NCBI RefSeq assembly: GCF_000934755.1
Contig: NZ_KN882180.1
Span: forward strand, 1-64,000
Source: Desulfonatronovibrio magnus
GTDB lineage: Bacteria > Desulfobacterota > Desulfovibrionia > Desulfovibrionales > Desulfonatronovibrionaceae
Length of the DNA: 64,000 bases
Reading direction: 5' to 3'
Part shown: piece by piece, positions 25,982-34,408 of the stretch
How the letters are laid out: each line of letters opens with the position of its first letter
How positions within the stretch are numbered: position 1 is the stretch's first letter
Made by a program: the position numbers and the translations under genes
The notes under the pieces: model-generated
What the model saw: the letters and a program-made list of their open reading frames with translations, nothing else
Told to the model about the DNA's origin: nothing
Database searches by the model: none

Positions 25982-26218
25982 ATGCACGCCATAAATATAT
26001 CTGATGCCCGCAAAAATCTTCCCCACCTGATCTCTGAAATTGCCGCCTCCCGAAATGAAGTGCTCATCACCAGACACGGCAGGCCGATTGCCAGGCTTAT
26101 AGCCTATGAGCCTGACAAAAGTACACAAAACAAATACCCTTTGCGCGGTCTTGAGTTTCAGGTTGAGGGAGATTTTGACGAACCAATGCCGGATATGTGG
26201 GACGCCATGAAGCTATGA
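25982..26218 (+). CDS. Phd/YefM-family antitoxin
   Basis: The 78-residue protein has the Phd fold signature: INISDARKNLPHLISEI at the N-terminus, and EVLITRHGRPIARLIAYE as the beta hairpin. The acidic tail (about 55-78) would wrap the toxin. The gene has a GGAGT site upstream and overlaps the PIN gene by 4 bp. Such antitoxins bind their own promoter. Confidence 0.88.
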   Translation: MHAINISDARKNLPHLISEIAASRNEVLITRHGRPIARLIAYEPDKSTQNKYPLRGLEFQVEGDFDEPMPDMWDAMKL

Positions 26219-26610
26219 TCATCCTTGATACACATGTCTGGCTCTGGTGGCTGCACACCCCGAACCTGCTGTCTAATGCTGCCTACCAGCGAATCAAAGA
26301 GGAAGAAAAGCTTGGAGGGATCAGAGTTTCAGCAATTTCAATCTGGGAAATTGCCGTCAAAGTGCAGATAAAAAAGCTTGTTTTACCTCTGGATATTGAA
26401 ACATGGTATTTTTCAGCCAGCTCATATCCCGGTTTGACTATTGAACCCCTGTATCCTTTAGATGCCATTGAGAGCACACGCCTGCCCGACATTTTTCACA
26501 AAGATCCAGCAGACCGGATTATTGTTGCTGTTTCCCGGCGCTACGGAGTTCCTCTTGTAACATGTGACCAGAAAATTCTGAATTATGATCACGTACAAAC
26601 ATTATGGTAA
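26215..26610 (+). CDS. PIN-domain toxin (VapC-like)
   Basis: The start at 26215 overlaps the antitoxin stop (ATGA) and gives MIILDTHVWLWW, the first PIN acidic residue (Asp5). SAISIWEIAV holds the conserved Glu, and DPADRIIVAVSRRYG the third and fourth acidic positions; VTCDQKIL follows. It is of the subgroup that cleaves RNA and pairs with Phd-type antitoxins. The length of about 131 residues is normal, so it is probably intact. Confidence 0.9.
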   Translation: MIILDTHVWLWWLHTPNLLSNAAYQRIKEEEKLGGIRVSAISIWEIAVKVQIKKLVLPLDIETWYFSASSYPGLTIEPLYPLDAIESTRLPDIFHKDPADRIIVAVSRRYGVPLVTCDQKILNYDHVQTLW

Positions 26611-26675
26611 TATACCGAACACTCCCTGACCCTCTGTCCGGGCCCTGGAAATTAAATTTTTATGGTTAATCCTAC

Positions 26676-27495
26676 GTAACTATTCACCACATTTTTTTAA
26701 AAAAAAGCTTGACAGGGTTTTAGTCAAAATTTTCAAAAATCAGCTATCTTTTCTGTAAGGCTACAGCATGGCTATGTGGCCTCATAATAAGCCTTTAGAG
26801 GCATGCTTGCAGCGGACGACAAGAAGCCTTGTGGGAAAATTATTTGCGGCCCGTACAAGCAAAGCTGGAGACAAAAATTCCGTTTTTAAAACCTGTGATA
26901 TAGTGTTTTCATCACACGGAGCACAGGCTTTTAAGCATGACCATAAACACTAAAAATATCCAAGACCTTTTAGCGCAGGTCGAAAAGCAGATTGCCGAAG
27001 AAGAGGATTTGTCTCCAGCTCTCAAGACAAGTCTTGAGTTGATGGTAATGGTCATTAATCTGCTTGCTCAAAAACTTGGACTCGATTCCACAAACAGCAG
27101 TATTCCTCCTTCTGCTGACCCAAACCGGAAAAAGAAGTCCAAGTCACAGGGCGATAAAAAACCTGGCGGACAAAAAGGCCGCAAAGGGATCAATCTTAAG
27201 CCTGTAGATAAGCCAGACATCATTCATCAGATCCCCGTTGATATAAACACTTTGCCACAAGGGCAATACCGAGCTGGTGGTTACGAACGTAGACAGGTCT
27301 TTGACATAGACATATCAATGATTGTTACAGAGTACCAGGCCCAGATATTTAACAATGAAAAGGGACAGCATTTTGTTGCTCCTTTTCCTGAGGGCGTCTC
27401 CAGGCCAGCTCAGTACGGCCCCGGAGTCAAAACGAATGCAGTCTATATGTCACTGTTCCAGCTCACGCCCTATAATCGTGTTCAGTGCGAAATAT
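26676..27495 (+). mobile_element. IS66-family element, left part only
   Basis: GTAACTATTCACCACAT at 26676 is a plausible left inverted end (IS66 ends start GTAA). TTGACA at 26709 may be the promoter. Family similarity of the transposase stops at about 27487, and no right end follows. A similar end, GTAACTGTTCACCACAT, is at 24324. Confidence 0.6.
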
Positions 27496-27518
27496 GCCTG
27501 GAGCTATACGCCCCATGA
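26937..27518 (+). pseudogene. IS66 transposase (TnpC) N-terminal fragment
   Basis: The 193 residues contain the IS66 N-terminal coiled coil and leucine-rich part, the NSSIPPSADPNRKKKS region, GGQKGRKG, and the C-terminal phrase RPAQYGPGVKTNAVYMSLFQ. The DDE catalytic domain (usually another 250 or more residues) is missing. The sequence runs into the opposite-facing glycosyltransferase-like gene and stops at a frame-specific TGA. Confidence 0.85.
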
Positions 27519-28074
27519 GATAAAAAAACATGGCCATGATGAAAAACATACCGGCCATGGAAGCCATGCGCTGCACTATAAAGGTTACTGAAGTAACCAT
27601 GATGGGGCTGGTGGCCCACAGGGCAGCAGCCAGCAGGGCAATGGAACCGGCCCGGTCCATGTATTTCTCCCGCAGTCTGGGCAGGTGCAGGGTATGGAAA
27701 ATAAACAGATACAGGAAGAGTGCTGACAAACAGTGCACTATAAAATTAACCAGGTGATAGCCCCAGGTATCTAAGCCATGAAAAAAATAGTTCAGCCCGA
27801 ATGTCAGGTAGGCGAAGGGCCGGTCAAAGCTCTTACCCCTGATGCTTTCAAATGTCCTGGCAATGCCCTCCCAGTTCAGCTGCTCCATGTGTACGTATGG
27901 ATTCTGGACAATATTGGGCTCATCATCAAATACCCATGCGCCATTAAAGCTGTTGGCATAGATTATGGACAGGAAAATAAACAGAAGAAGCAGAGGAAAT
28001 AGATGCGTCCGCCAGCACCTGGTGTTATCCGGGGTACAGGTCGGGGTGATGGTGGTGGTTGTTTGGTTGTGCAT
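27463..28074 (-). pseudogene. Truncated membrane glycosyltransferase-like protein (TMTC/DUF1736-like N-terminus)
   Basis: The 203 residues hold an N-terminal membrane helix, an acidic luminal motif (GAWVFDDEPNIVQNPYV), the segment RPFAYLTFGLNYFFHG and further helices, as in O-mannosyl- or oligosaccharide-transferase relatives that normally continue with more helices and TPR repeats. The reading frame passes into IS66-derived DNA near 27490, so the gene has lost its 3' part. Confidence 0.65.
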
Positions 28075-28081
28075 GTTGGTT

Positions 28082-28190
28082 TGTGGCTTGAGAGTTAAAG
28101 GTTGTCAAGGGTCAGAGGTCAGATGTCAGATATCGGAGGTCAGAGATCAGAGGTCAGTGGTCAGAGATCTGAGGTCATAGTTCGTCAGTT
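28082..28190. repeat. AGGTCAG simple tandem repeat
   Basis: Irregular repeats of GAGGTCAG/ATGTCAG cover most of the stretch immediately upstream of the truncated glycosyltransferase-like gene start. Confidence 0.8.
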
Positions 28191-28204
28191 ATAGGGACTG
28201 ACCT

Positions 28205-28740
28205 TAAGCGTGGAGGTGGTTTCTAACCGCCTTTGCTCTAATAGCCTGCAGGATGCAGGCTCCACTTCTTCTTACAAGTAACTATAATCGTTTTTGTAAT
28301 AAAATCAGACGGTTATAATTTTCACAATTTTTATAATTTTTACATATGATTGATTCTCAATTTCCTGAAAAGTTCCTTCAAAGATGGGAACTTTGCGCCT
28401 GGCACAGCTTCCTGCCCGGAGGCTTACAGCCCGGAGGGGGACTGTCCCTCGCTGTGTATATTTTTTCATCAAAGCAAATTTCTTACAGGAACCAATGCAG
28501 CATCAATCTTTTTTATAGTACCTCGCGGGGACTGTCCCAATTTCCAGATATGGGACTGTTCTTCAAGGTGGAGGCGGCTTCCAGCCGCCTGGAATTAAAT
28601 AGCCTGCAGGATGCAGGATCCAGTTATAAAGACAGTTACTCACAGGTTCGGTCCCGGTCCGCCCGGGTGAAGAGCTTCTAATTGCCTTTGCTCTAATAGC
28701 CTGCAGGATGCAGGCTCCACTTATAAAGGCAGTTGCTTAT
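28205..28740 (-). repeat. Mosaic array C-A-C-D-C, minus orientation
   Basis: C variant (28208-28268), A with the module (28275-28567), C (28568-28615), D (28632-28680) and a partial C (28690-28735). In the first C the hairpin arm reads GGTGGTT/AACCGCC instead of the usual GGCGGCT/AGCCGCC, a compensatory C-G to T-A change. Up to 28948 nothing else was recognised. Confidence 0.75.
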
Positions 28741-28948
28741 CGGCATGGCTGTAGTCTGCCCGGATGTGGCGATCAACTGGGCTGCTATATTTATTTACCA
28801 GTCATAAAATTGTCTGAAAGTTTATGTTGCGCCATCCTGAGGTATTTGGAGCACAGCACGGACTACTCCCCTCCTCTTCAAGGAGGGGTTGGGGGAGGTT
28901 TGATCTAAATGACCAGTCCCTCATTATAATTGACCAAGATTAACGTAA

Positions 28949-29548
28949 TTATAACATGGCAGTAGCCATAATTACCGTGACTATTGTTATGAGTTGAGTA
29001 AGTATCAGACCAGTCATCCAGCGTATAACTTTCTGATTGCCGCTGGCAAAGTCTGTTTTTACTTCAGTACGCAACTGTTCTATCTCAATCTGCAAGTCAG
29101 CTTTAACTTGTGCTATTTCTTTACTTAAGTCGGCTCTAACCTGTTCAATATCTTTGGTCAGGTCGGATTTAACTTGCGCTATTTCTTTGCTTAAGTCGGC
29201 TCTAACCTGTTCAATATCTTTGGTCAGGTCGGATTTAACTTGTGCTATTTCTTTGCTTAAGTCGGCTCTAACCTGTTCAATATCTTTGCTCAGATCAGCT
29301 CTTGCTTTCTCAATTTCTCTACCTAACTCAAAACGTACTTCTTCTACTCGTAACTTCACCAACTCAATTTCTTTCTGCAGGCGCAGTTCACTTTCACGAA
29401 CACCACCAGCAGTAGCCAGATCTTTTAGTTCTGGATAACGTTCTTCCAGCCGCTCAAAAGCTCCGGCTATTATTTTTGCTCTGGATTTTTCGTCTTCCGC
29501 GCTAACCAGGCTTTCATATAAATCAATCACTGAAGCAGCATGGGCCAT
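28949..29548 (-). CDS. Coiled-coil protein with C-terminal membrane anchor (DUF1640-like)
   Basis: Start at 29548 (ATG with an AAGGAG site 6 bases upstream) is better than the longer frame from 29584. Residues about 10-60 are helical. About 60-165 form a long coiled coil containing 22-residue repeats (KDIEQVRADLSKEIAQVKSD), then a GNQKVIRWM segment and one membrane helix end the protein. This looks like the DUF1640/CCDC90-like group common in repeat-rich genomes. No catalytic motif was seen. Confidence 0.7.
   Translation of the reverse strand: MAHAASVIDLYESLVSAEDEKSRAKIIAGAFERLEERYPELKDLATAGGVRESELRLQKEIELVKLRVEEVRFELGREIEKARADLSKDIEQVRADLSKEIAQVKSDLTKDIEQVRADLSKEIAQVKSDLTKDIEQVRADLSKEIAQVKADLQIEIEQLRTEVKTDFASGNQKVIRWMTGLILTQLITIVTVIMATAML
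29100..29290 (-). repeat. 66-bp in-frame tandem repeats in the coiled-coil gene
   Basis: Units of 66 bp (22 codons) recur nearly identically about two and a half times, including silent positions. They lie inside a coding frame and are not CRISPR-like. Confidence 0.85.
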
Positions 29549-29639
29549 TATTTTCTCCTTATTAAGATGGCATATTATCATCAATTGTAAAATATTTCAA
29601 TCCTGCTGAGCATGGATTAGTGATATGAATTGAGTTTTA

Positions 29640-30838
29640 AGTTTTAAGATTTAAGTGTTAAGCTCCTCACCCGGGCGGCCCGGGACCGAACATGCGAGTA
29701 ACGTCTTTAAAGTGGAGCCTGCATCCTGCAGGCTATTTAATTCCAGGCGGCTGGAAGCCGCCTCCACCTTTAGTTCTTGCGGCTCCAGCCGCTTCTTCAA
29801 AATGTGGCTGGAGCCACAAAAAAATAGGTGTTCCCAGGCTGGAGCCTGGGAACAAGAGCAAGTATACTGAAATTTGTAAGTGTTTGATTTGATAGTCATT
29901 ACGATTCCAGTTACTTGCAAGCTCCTCATCCGGCTGGCCCGGGACCGAACCTGCGAGTAACTGAAAATGAGTCTCCTCTATGGACATTGGGACAGTCCCC
30001 GCAAGGAAACGTTAAAAAGTTTGATACTGAATTGGTTTTTGGCAAAAATCGGTTTTAATGAAAAAATTTACATAGCGAGGGACAGTCCCTGTGCCAAGCG
30101 CAAAGCTCCCATCTTTGACGGGACTTTTCTGGTAATTGTAAGTGAATCTTAAAGAAAAATCGTAAAAAACTGAAAACCATAACAGCTTGAAATGATTGAC
30201 ATAAAAATGTAGTTACTTAGAAGCTCCTCCCCCGGGCGGCCCGGGACCAAACCTGCGAGTAACTTTAAGACTCTGTCACTTTTCTGGAAATTGGGACAGT
30301 CCCCGCGAGGTACTATAAAAAAGATTGATTCTGCATTGGTTCCTGGAAGAAATTTGCTTTGATGAAAAAATCTACACAGCGAGGGACAGTCCCCCTCCGG
30401 GCTGTAAGCCTCCGGGCAGGAAGCTGTACCAGGCGTAAAGCTCTCATCTTTGACGGAACTTTTCTGGCAAATGTGCATCAATCATGAGAAAAAATCGTCA
30501 AAATATGAAAACTGTAAACATCTGATTTTATTGGCAAAAACATTGTAGTTACTTGTAAGCTCCTCACCCGGGCGGATCGGGACCGAACCTGTGAGTAACT
30601 AAAAAAACAGCCTTAGCACGTTAGAGATTGCCGCGCTCGCCCCAGTTGAATGGCTGCGCCTACACTGCGTGTATTCAACGAGGTAAAAAGAATCGCTCGC
30701 AATGACACCTGAGTTGTCAGGGATGTGGTTACTCAAAACCTGTCACTCACGAGGGAGCCTAAGCTACCTAAGCAATCTGTATGGTAAAACCATAATACTT
30801 TGAATTTATTACTAATTTGGCTTTAGTTACTTAGAAGT
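29640..30838. repeat. Long mosaic array of modules D, C, A and E
   Basis: In order: D (29660-29702), C (29704-29768), GGCTCCAGCC-type hairpins (29775-29862), D (29908-29962), A without the module (29970-30215), D (30212-30264), A with the module (30280-30555), D (30546-30600), E with a small hairpin insertion (30608-30830). Each X module sits between AGTAACT and AGTTACT. No gene was seen. Confidence 0.8.
30645..30679 (-). repeat. Small double-hairpin element H5 inside module E
   Basis: Read on the minus strand: outer stem GTTGAAT with ATTCAAC, hairpin ACAC/GTGT with loop GCA, and hairpin GGC/GCC with loop GCA. An empty site is seen in the E copies at 6640 and 13180. Confidence 0.8.
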
Positions 30839-30854
30839 GTTAAGTGTTAAGTTT

Positions 30855-30978
30855 TAAGAAGGAAAGCAGGGGACAGGCACCCCAACCCTTGTTTTTTGTT
30901 GATGTAAAACACAGATTTAATAAAACAAGGGCTGGAAGAGCCAGTCCCCATGCCACATGCAAAGCGCTAAACAGATAC
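30855..30978 (+). mobile_element. B-family element, left end lost, module absent
   Basis: The interior matches the 53382-53553 copy (an AACAAGGGCTGG block and others), and the right end GCGCTAAACAGATAC is intact. The left end is replaced by a TTAAG-rich repeat. At 30931-30960 it reads CCAGTCCCCATGCCACA, without the CCTCCGGGC module. Confidence 0.7.
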
Positions 30979-30993
30979 AAGAAAATAAGGAAG

Positions 30994-31029
30994 ATTTTTT
31001 TTAAAAACCGAGCATCGGTTTTTAAAAAA
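30994..31029. repeat. 16-bp-stem hairpin with GCA loop
   Basis: A TTTTTTTAAAAACCGA arm pairs with a TCGGTTTTTAAAAAA arm around loop GCA. It directly precedes the double-hairpin elements and uses the same type of loop. Confidence 0.6.
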
Positions 31030-31056
31030 GCTGCCTTTTCATTTGCTGCCTGCCTT

Positions 31057-31094
31057 GTTAAACAGACGTAGTCTCCGTCGCAGACGGGTTTAAC
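31057..31094 (+). repeat. Double-hairpin element H1
   Basis: GTTAAAC (31057-31063) pairs with GTTTAAC (31088-31094). Inside are AGAC/GTCT with loop GTA and CCGTC/GACGG with loop GCA; no base is left unpaired. A further outer stem TTTTCATTTGC/GCAAATGAAAA surrounds it (31036-31046 and 31106-31116). The tail is TGGGT. Confidence 0.88.
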
Positions 31095-31151
31095 TGGGTG
31101 CCCCGGCAAATGAAAAAACTTCTTTCTTCCTTTGTGCCCTTTGCCTGCCCG

Positions 31152-31193
31152 GTTAAACAACGCTGAAAGCGTTCCTGCGCAGCAGGGTTTAAC
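31152..31193 (+). repeat. Double-hairpin element H2
   Basis: GTTAAAC (31152-31158) pairs with GTTTAAC (31187-31193). Inside are AACGCT/AGCGTT with loop GAA and CCTGC/GCAGG with loop GCA, again with no unpaired base. The flanking sequence matches the uninterrupted block at 49310-49345. Confidence 0.88.
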
Positions 31194-31223
31194 TGGACGT
31201 CTTGAGCTCGCCCGGCCTGCCAC

Positions 31224-31255
31224 GTAAAACCGGGGTCCCCCCTGGGGTGTTTTAC
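31224..31255 (+). repeat. Double-hairpin-like element H3 (weaker)
   Basis: GTAAAAC (31224-31230) pairs with GTTTTAC (31249-31255). The interior is a G/C-run palindrome (GGGG-T-CCCC) whose second hairpin is unclear. The tail is TGGGG. Confidence 0.6.
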
Positions 31256-31259
31256 TGGG

Positions 31260-31299
31260 GTTGAATAGACCTTCGGTCTACGGCAATGCCGTATTCAAC
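31260..31299 (+). repeat. Double-hairpin element H4
   Basis: GTTGAAT (31260-31266) pairs with ATTCAAC (31293-31299). Inside are AGACC/GGTCT with loop TTC and ACGGC/GCCGT with loop AAT; no base is unpaired. The tail is TGGGT. Confidence 0.88.
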
Positions 31300-31622
31300 T
31301 GGGTAAATCTTCGAACGGGCGGTGAAAATATCTTTTTTGGGTTGCGGGTACAACCCGCATTAGTCTTGCTTTAATCAGCGAGTTGATGCAGAATTAAAAT
31401 TCATTCGCAAACATAAAAGCTGGTCACCTGGGCAAGATTATGCGTTTCTGAGCACTATGTAATCGTTGAGCCATATGCAGGAGACGCAGGGACTGGCTCT
31501 GGGTTCGAAACAGCCTGTTGTTTATTTTTCCGAAATCGGACTGGCTATTGTTCACGACCAATTAGAGAAGGACACTACAAAAATTTCACAAACTATTAAG
31601 CCAACTCGCTGGATCCATCCAA
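31300..31622. other. Non-coding stretch before the AAA/nuclease gene
   Basis: It holds the end of an F-type repeat (a CTTCGAACGGGCGG block and a GGGTTGCGGGTACAACCC hairpin) and, at 31435-31453, GATTATGCGTTTCTGAGCAC, which resembles the inverted end of the 5178-5377 element. A 63-codon open frame at 31466 has no family features. Confidence 0.55.
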
Positions 31623-33149
31623 ATGAAAAAACTACCCATAGGAATTCAGACTTTTGAAAACCTGATTGATGAAGGCTATTATTACGTGGACAAGACTCAT
31701 TTTGTTCACCAGTTATCCTCAGAGGGCAAATACTATTTCCTGTCCAGGCCGCGCAGGTTTGGCAAGAGCCTGTTTTTGAGCACCATCAAGGCAGCTTTTC
31801 AGGGTAAAAAGGATTTGTTTCAGGGGCTGTTCCTAGAAAATAACTGGGATTGGGACCGGGTAAACCCTGTGGTGCATGTGAGCTTTGGGTCAGGCGTGGT
31901 CCGAAATGTTAGTGAACTTGAGGTTTCATTTGATGAGATTCTTTATGATCACGGACTGAAGTATAATATTGAGTATGTTAAAAAAAGTTTGAAAGGCAAG
32001 TTTGCAGAATTAATTTTCACTTTGCACGAAAAAACAGGGCAAAAAGTTGTCATACTGATTGATGAATATGACAAGCCAGTATTAGACAATATTGAAAAGA
32101 AAGATATGGCTGTAGCCATCCGGGAAGAGCTTAAGAATTATTATTCCGTAATCAAGGATGCTGATCCATATATCAAGTTTGTATTTATTACCGGTGTGTC
32201 CAAGTTCAGCAAGGTGTCCCTTTTCAGTGGGTTGAACAATCTGGAAGATATTACTCTGAATCAGAAGTATTCAGATATATGCGGTTATACCCAAGATGAG
32301 CTGGAGACAGTATTTGCTGATTTTTTAGAAGGTGTGGACCTGAATCAGGTAAGGTTATGGTATAATGGTTATAACTGGCTAGGCAAAGAAGTCTATAATC
32401 CTTTTGACATTTTACTCTACCTTAAATCCAAAGTATTTTCCAATTACTGGTTTGAGACCGGTACGCCAAGTTTTTTAATCAAAATGCTCTATAATGGGCA
32501 ATACAACATACCCGGCATAGAAAATCTTAAGGCTGGAGAAGAGATTGTGGGCAGTTTTGATGTGGAGAATATTACGGCTGAAACCCTGCTTTTTCAGGCC
32601 GGATACTTGACCATTACAGGATTTGAACAGGTTGGATCCTTCAGGCGCTATACACTGACCTATCCTAACATGGAGGTCAAATCCAGTTTAAACAATTCAA
32701 TCCTGAGCACTCTGGCCAAAGACAGTCTGGCCAAAACCAGGAATCAGTCAGATCTCATAGATGCCCTGCTAGGCAATGATCTGGATAGCCTTAAGGATAT
32801 TTTTCATGCCTTTTTTGCTTCCATTCCACATGACTGGTATCGCAAAAATCAATTGTCGAGATATGAAGGTTATTATGCTTCTGTGGTTTATTGCTATTTT
32901 GCAGCTCTTGGGCTTGATGTACGCGCTGAAGAGTCAACCAGCAAGGGGCGCTTGGATCTGGTTATCCGCTTCCAGGGCCGGGTTTATATTCTGGAGTTTA
33001 AGGTTGTTGAGCTTGCAGGTGAAGGCAGACCCATTGAACAGATTAAAGACAGAGGTTATGCAGATAAGTATGTGGGACAGGAAGTGTATCTCATCGGGGT
33101 TGAGTTCTCAAGTAAAGAGCGTAATGTGGTGGGTTTTGAGTGGGAGTGA
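31623..33149 (+). CDS. AAA-ATPase-like / PD-(D/E)XK nuclease protein (DUF1703 type)
   Basis: The 508-residue product is a full-length member of the AAA-ATPase_like plus DUF1703 family: LPIGIQTFENLI at the N-terminus, Walker A-like RPRRFGKS (about 40-47), Walker B IDEYDKP (about 145), FITGVSKFSKVSLFSGLNNL, and a C-terminal PD-(D/E)XK nuclease (GRLDLVIRFQGRVYILEFKV, about 440-460). These genes are multi-copy in many anaerobes and probably mobile or defence-related; the role is unproven. An Rpn fragment abuts the stop codon. Confidence 0.88.
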   Translation: MKKLPIGIQTFENLIDEGYYYVDKTHFVHQLSSEGKYYFLSRPRRFGKSLFLSTIKAAFQGKKDLFQGLFLENNWDWDRVNPVVHVSFGSGVVRNVSELEVSFDEILYDHGLKYNIEYVKKSLKGKFAELIFTLHEKTGQKVVILIDEYDKPVLDNIEKKDMAVAIREELKNYYSVIKDADPYIKFVFITGVSKFSKVSLFSGLNNLEDITLNQKYSDICGYTQDELETVFADFLEGVDLNQVRLWYNGYNWLGKEVYNPFDILLYLKSKVFSNYWFETGTPSFLIKMLYNGQYNIPGIENLKAGEEIVGSFDVENITAETLLFQAGYLTITGFEQVGSFRRYTLTYPNMEVKSSLNNSILSTLAKDSLAKTRNQSDLIDALLGNDLDSLKDIFHAFFASIPHDWYRKNQLSRYEGYYASVVYCYFAALGLDVRAEESTSKGRLDLVIRFQGRVYILEFKVVELAGEGRPIEQIKDRGYADKYVGQEVYLIGVEFSSKERNVVGFEWE

Positions 33150-33795
33150 GGACCATCCATCCTGGCGTCCGGGACCATATAGTTTTAAGCAGTGGGGCTG
33201 CGAACTTCATTTCCAGTTTCCTATGGTCAAGCTTCTTGATTACAACGACAGAATCGATGAATTGCTGAAGCAGTCCAACCCATTTGCCATTATAACTGCT
33301 GCTCACCTGAAGACAAAAACCACCAAAAACAACCCGGAGGAGCGCTATTCGTGGAAGTGGTCCATTGTTATGGCCCTTTATGAAAGAGGATTTTCAGCTG
33401 ACGATATTTTGCAGCTATACAGGCTGATTGACTGGTTAATGATCTTACCAGAGGATTTGTCCCAGAGATTTACTGACAACCTTGTTGAATATGAGGAGGA
33501 TAAAGAAGTGACATACGTAACAAGTGCTGAAAGACATGGGATTAAAAAAGGCAGGATTGAAGGTATTGAAATAGGCAGAGGTGAAGGTATTGAGATAGGA
33601 ATGCTGTCTAATGCCCAGGAAACGGTCCTTGACGCATTAGACACAAAGTTCAGTTCAAATATTCCCTCAGATATTGAAGAAAGAATCAAAAAAATGACCA
33701 GCAGGATGATGCTGAAACAACTGCTACGCTCTGCCATTCAAAGCAGCGACATAGATAGTTTCAGAAAATCCATTGATGAATTGACTTCGGAATAA
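33147..33795 (+). pseudogene. C-terminal fragment of an Rpn-family protein
   Basis: From 33147 the frame opposite to that of the preceding stop encodes HPSWRPGPYSFKQWGCELHF, FPMVKLLDY, NPFAIITAAHLKTKTTKN, a WKWSIVMALYERGFSADDIL helix and a GIEIGRGEGIEIG repeat, the C-terminal two thirds of the family also seen at 425-979. The nuclease core is absent. The open frame extends upstream to 32776 only as a shadow of the AAA/nuclease gene. Confidence 0.8.
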
Positions 33796-34387
33796 TCCGC
33801 AGTTTCTTGCGGACCGTAATCCTCTGTCACTCGGAAGGCTTGTCAAACAGCATATTCGACTTGCTCCAAAAGCTCCCTGCATTTCTTTTGCTGACGCGAA
33901 CCCCATTTATGGCTCACTGCTTCAATACTTCCAGCCCTGGAACAAAGTGCGTAAATTTCCTGCAGAACAGGTCTACAGGGCTACATTTATACAAGAAAAA
34001 TTTTTCATCAAACATCAGAACTTTCCACCAGGCACAGCTTTCTGCCCGGAGGCTTACAGTCCGGAGGGGGAATGTCCCTCGCTGTGTAAATTTTCATTAA
34101 AACCGATTTCTGCCAAAGTCCCAGGCGTTACCTGTCATTTTAATGGTTCCTTGCTCGCAGTTCATTCTTTTCTTTATATCTGACAAAGATGGATTGCCGC
34201 GATGGGGCCCGGCAATGACAATATTAGACCCTTTTCTCTGACCATAATTCCCCCGTGTTTGGTTTGTTAAAAGTAGTTATTTAAAAAGTAAGAAATGAAT
34301 TGCAAATAACAGGAAATAATAATATAGGCTGAAAAATTTTTGCGGCGTTATATTAGTTTGTAATTACTTTTTGTAACACTTTTAATT
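33796..34387. repeat. Intergenic: partial A repeat and hairpins
   Basis: A degenerate, minus-orientation A copy with the module lies at about 34000-34130, and a GGATTGCCGCG/GGCAATGACA fragment at 34190-34220. No gene was recognised. The last 100 bp are AT-rich and probably contain the promoter of the porin gene. Confidence 0.6.
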
Positions 34388-34408
34388 ATGTACTATTCAG
34401 GAGGCGGG

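Noticed and set aside
26768-26953. 61-codon open frame before the IS66 transposase
   Set aside because: No family features and within the IS66 left region; overlaps the transposase start.
29100-29290. CRISPR-like tandem repeats
   Set aside because: The 66-bp units are contiguous without spacers and stay in frame in a coiled-coil gene; no cas genes.
30645-31299. Integron attC sites for the GTTAAAC...GTTTAAC hairpins
   Set aside because: attC sites run RYYYAAC ... GTTRRRY; here the order is the reverse (GTTRAAY ... RTTYAAC). No integrase or cassette genes were seen, and F-type empty sites show the hairpin itself is the inserted unit.
31466-31657. 63-codon open frame before the AAA/nuclease gene
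   Set aside because: No ribosome site or family features; overlaps the true start of the next gene.
32776-33146. N-terminal part of the 339-codon frame
   Set aside because: Shadow of the AAA/nuclease gene; only the part after 33147 shows family similarity.
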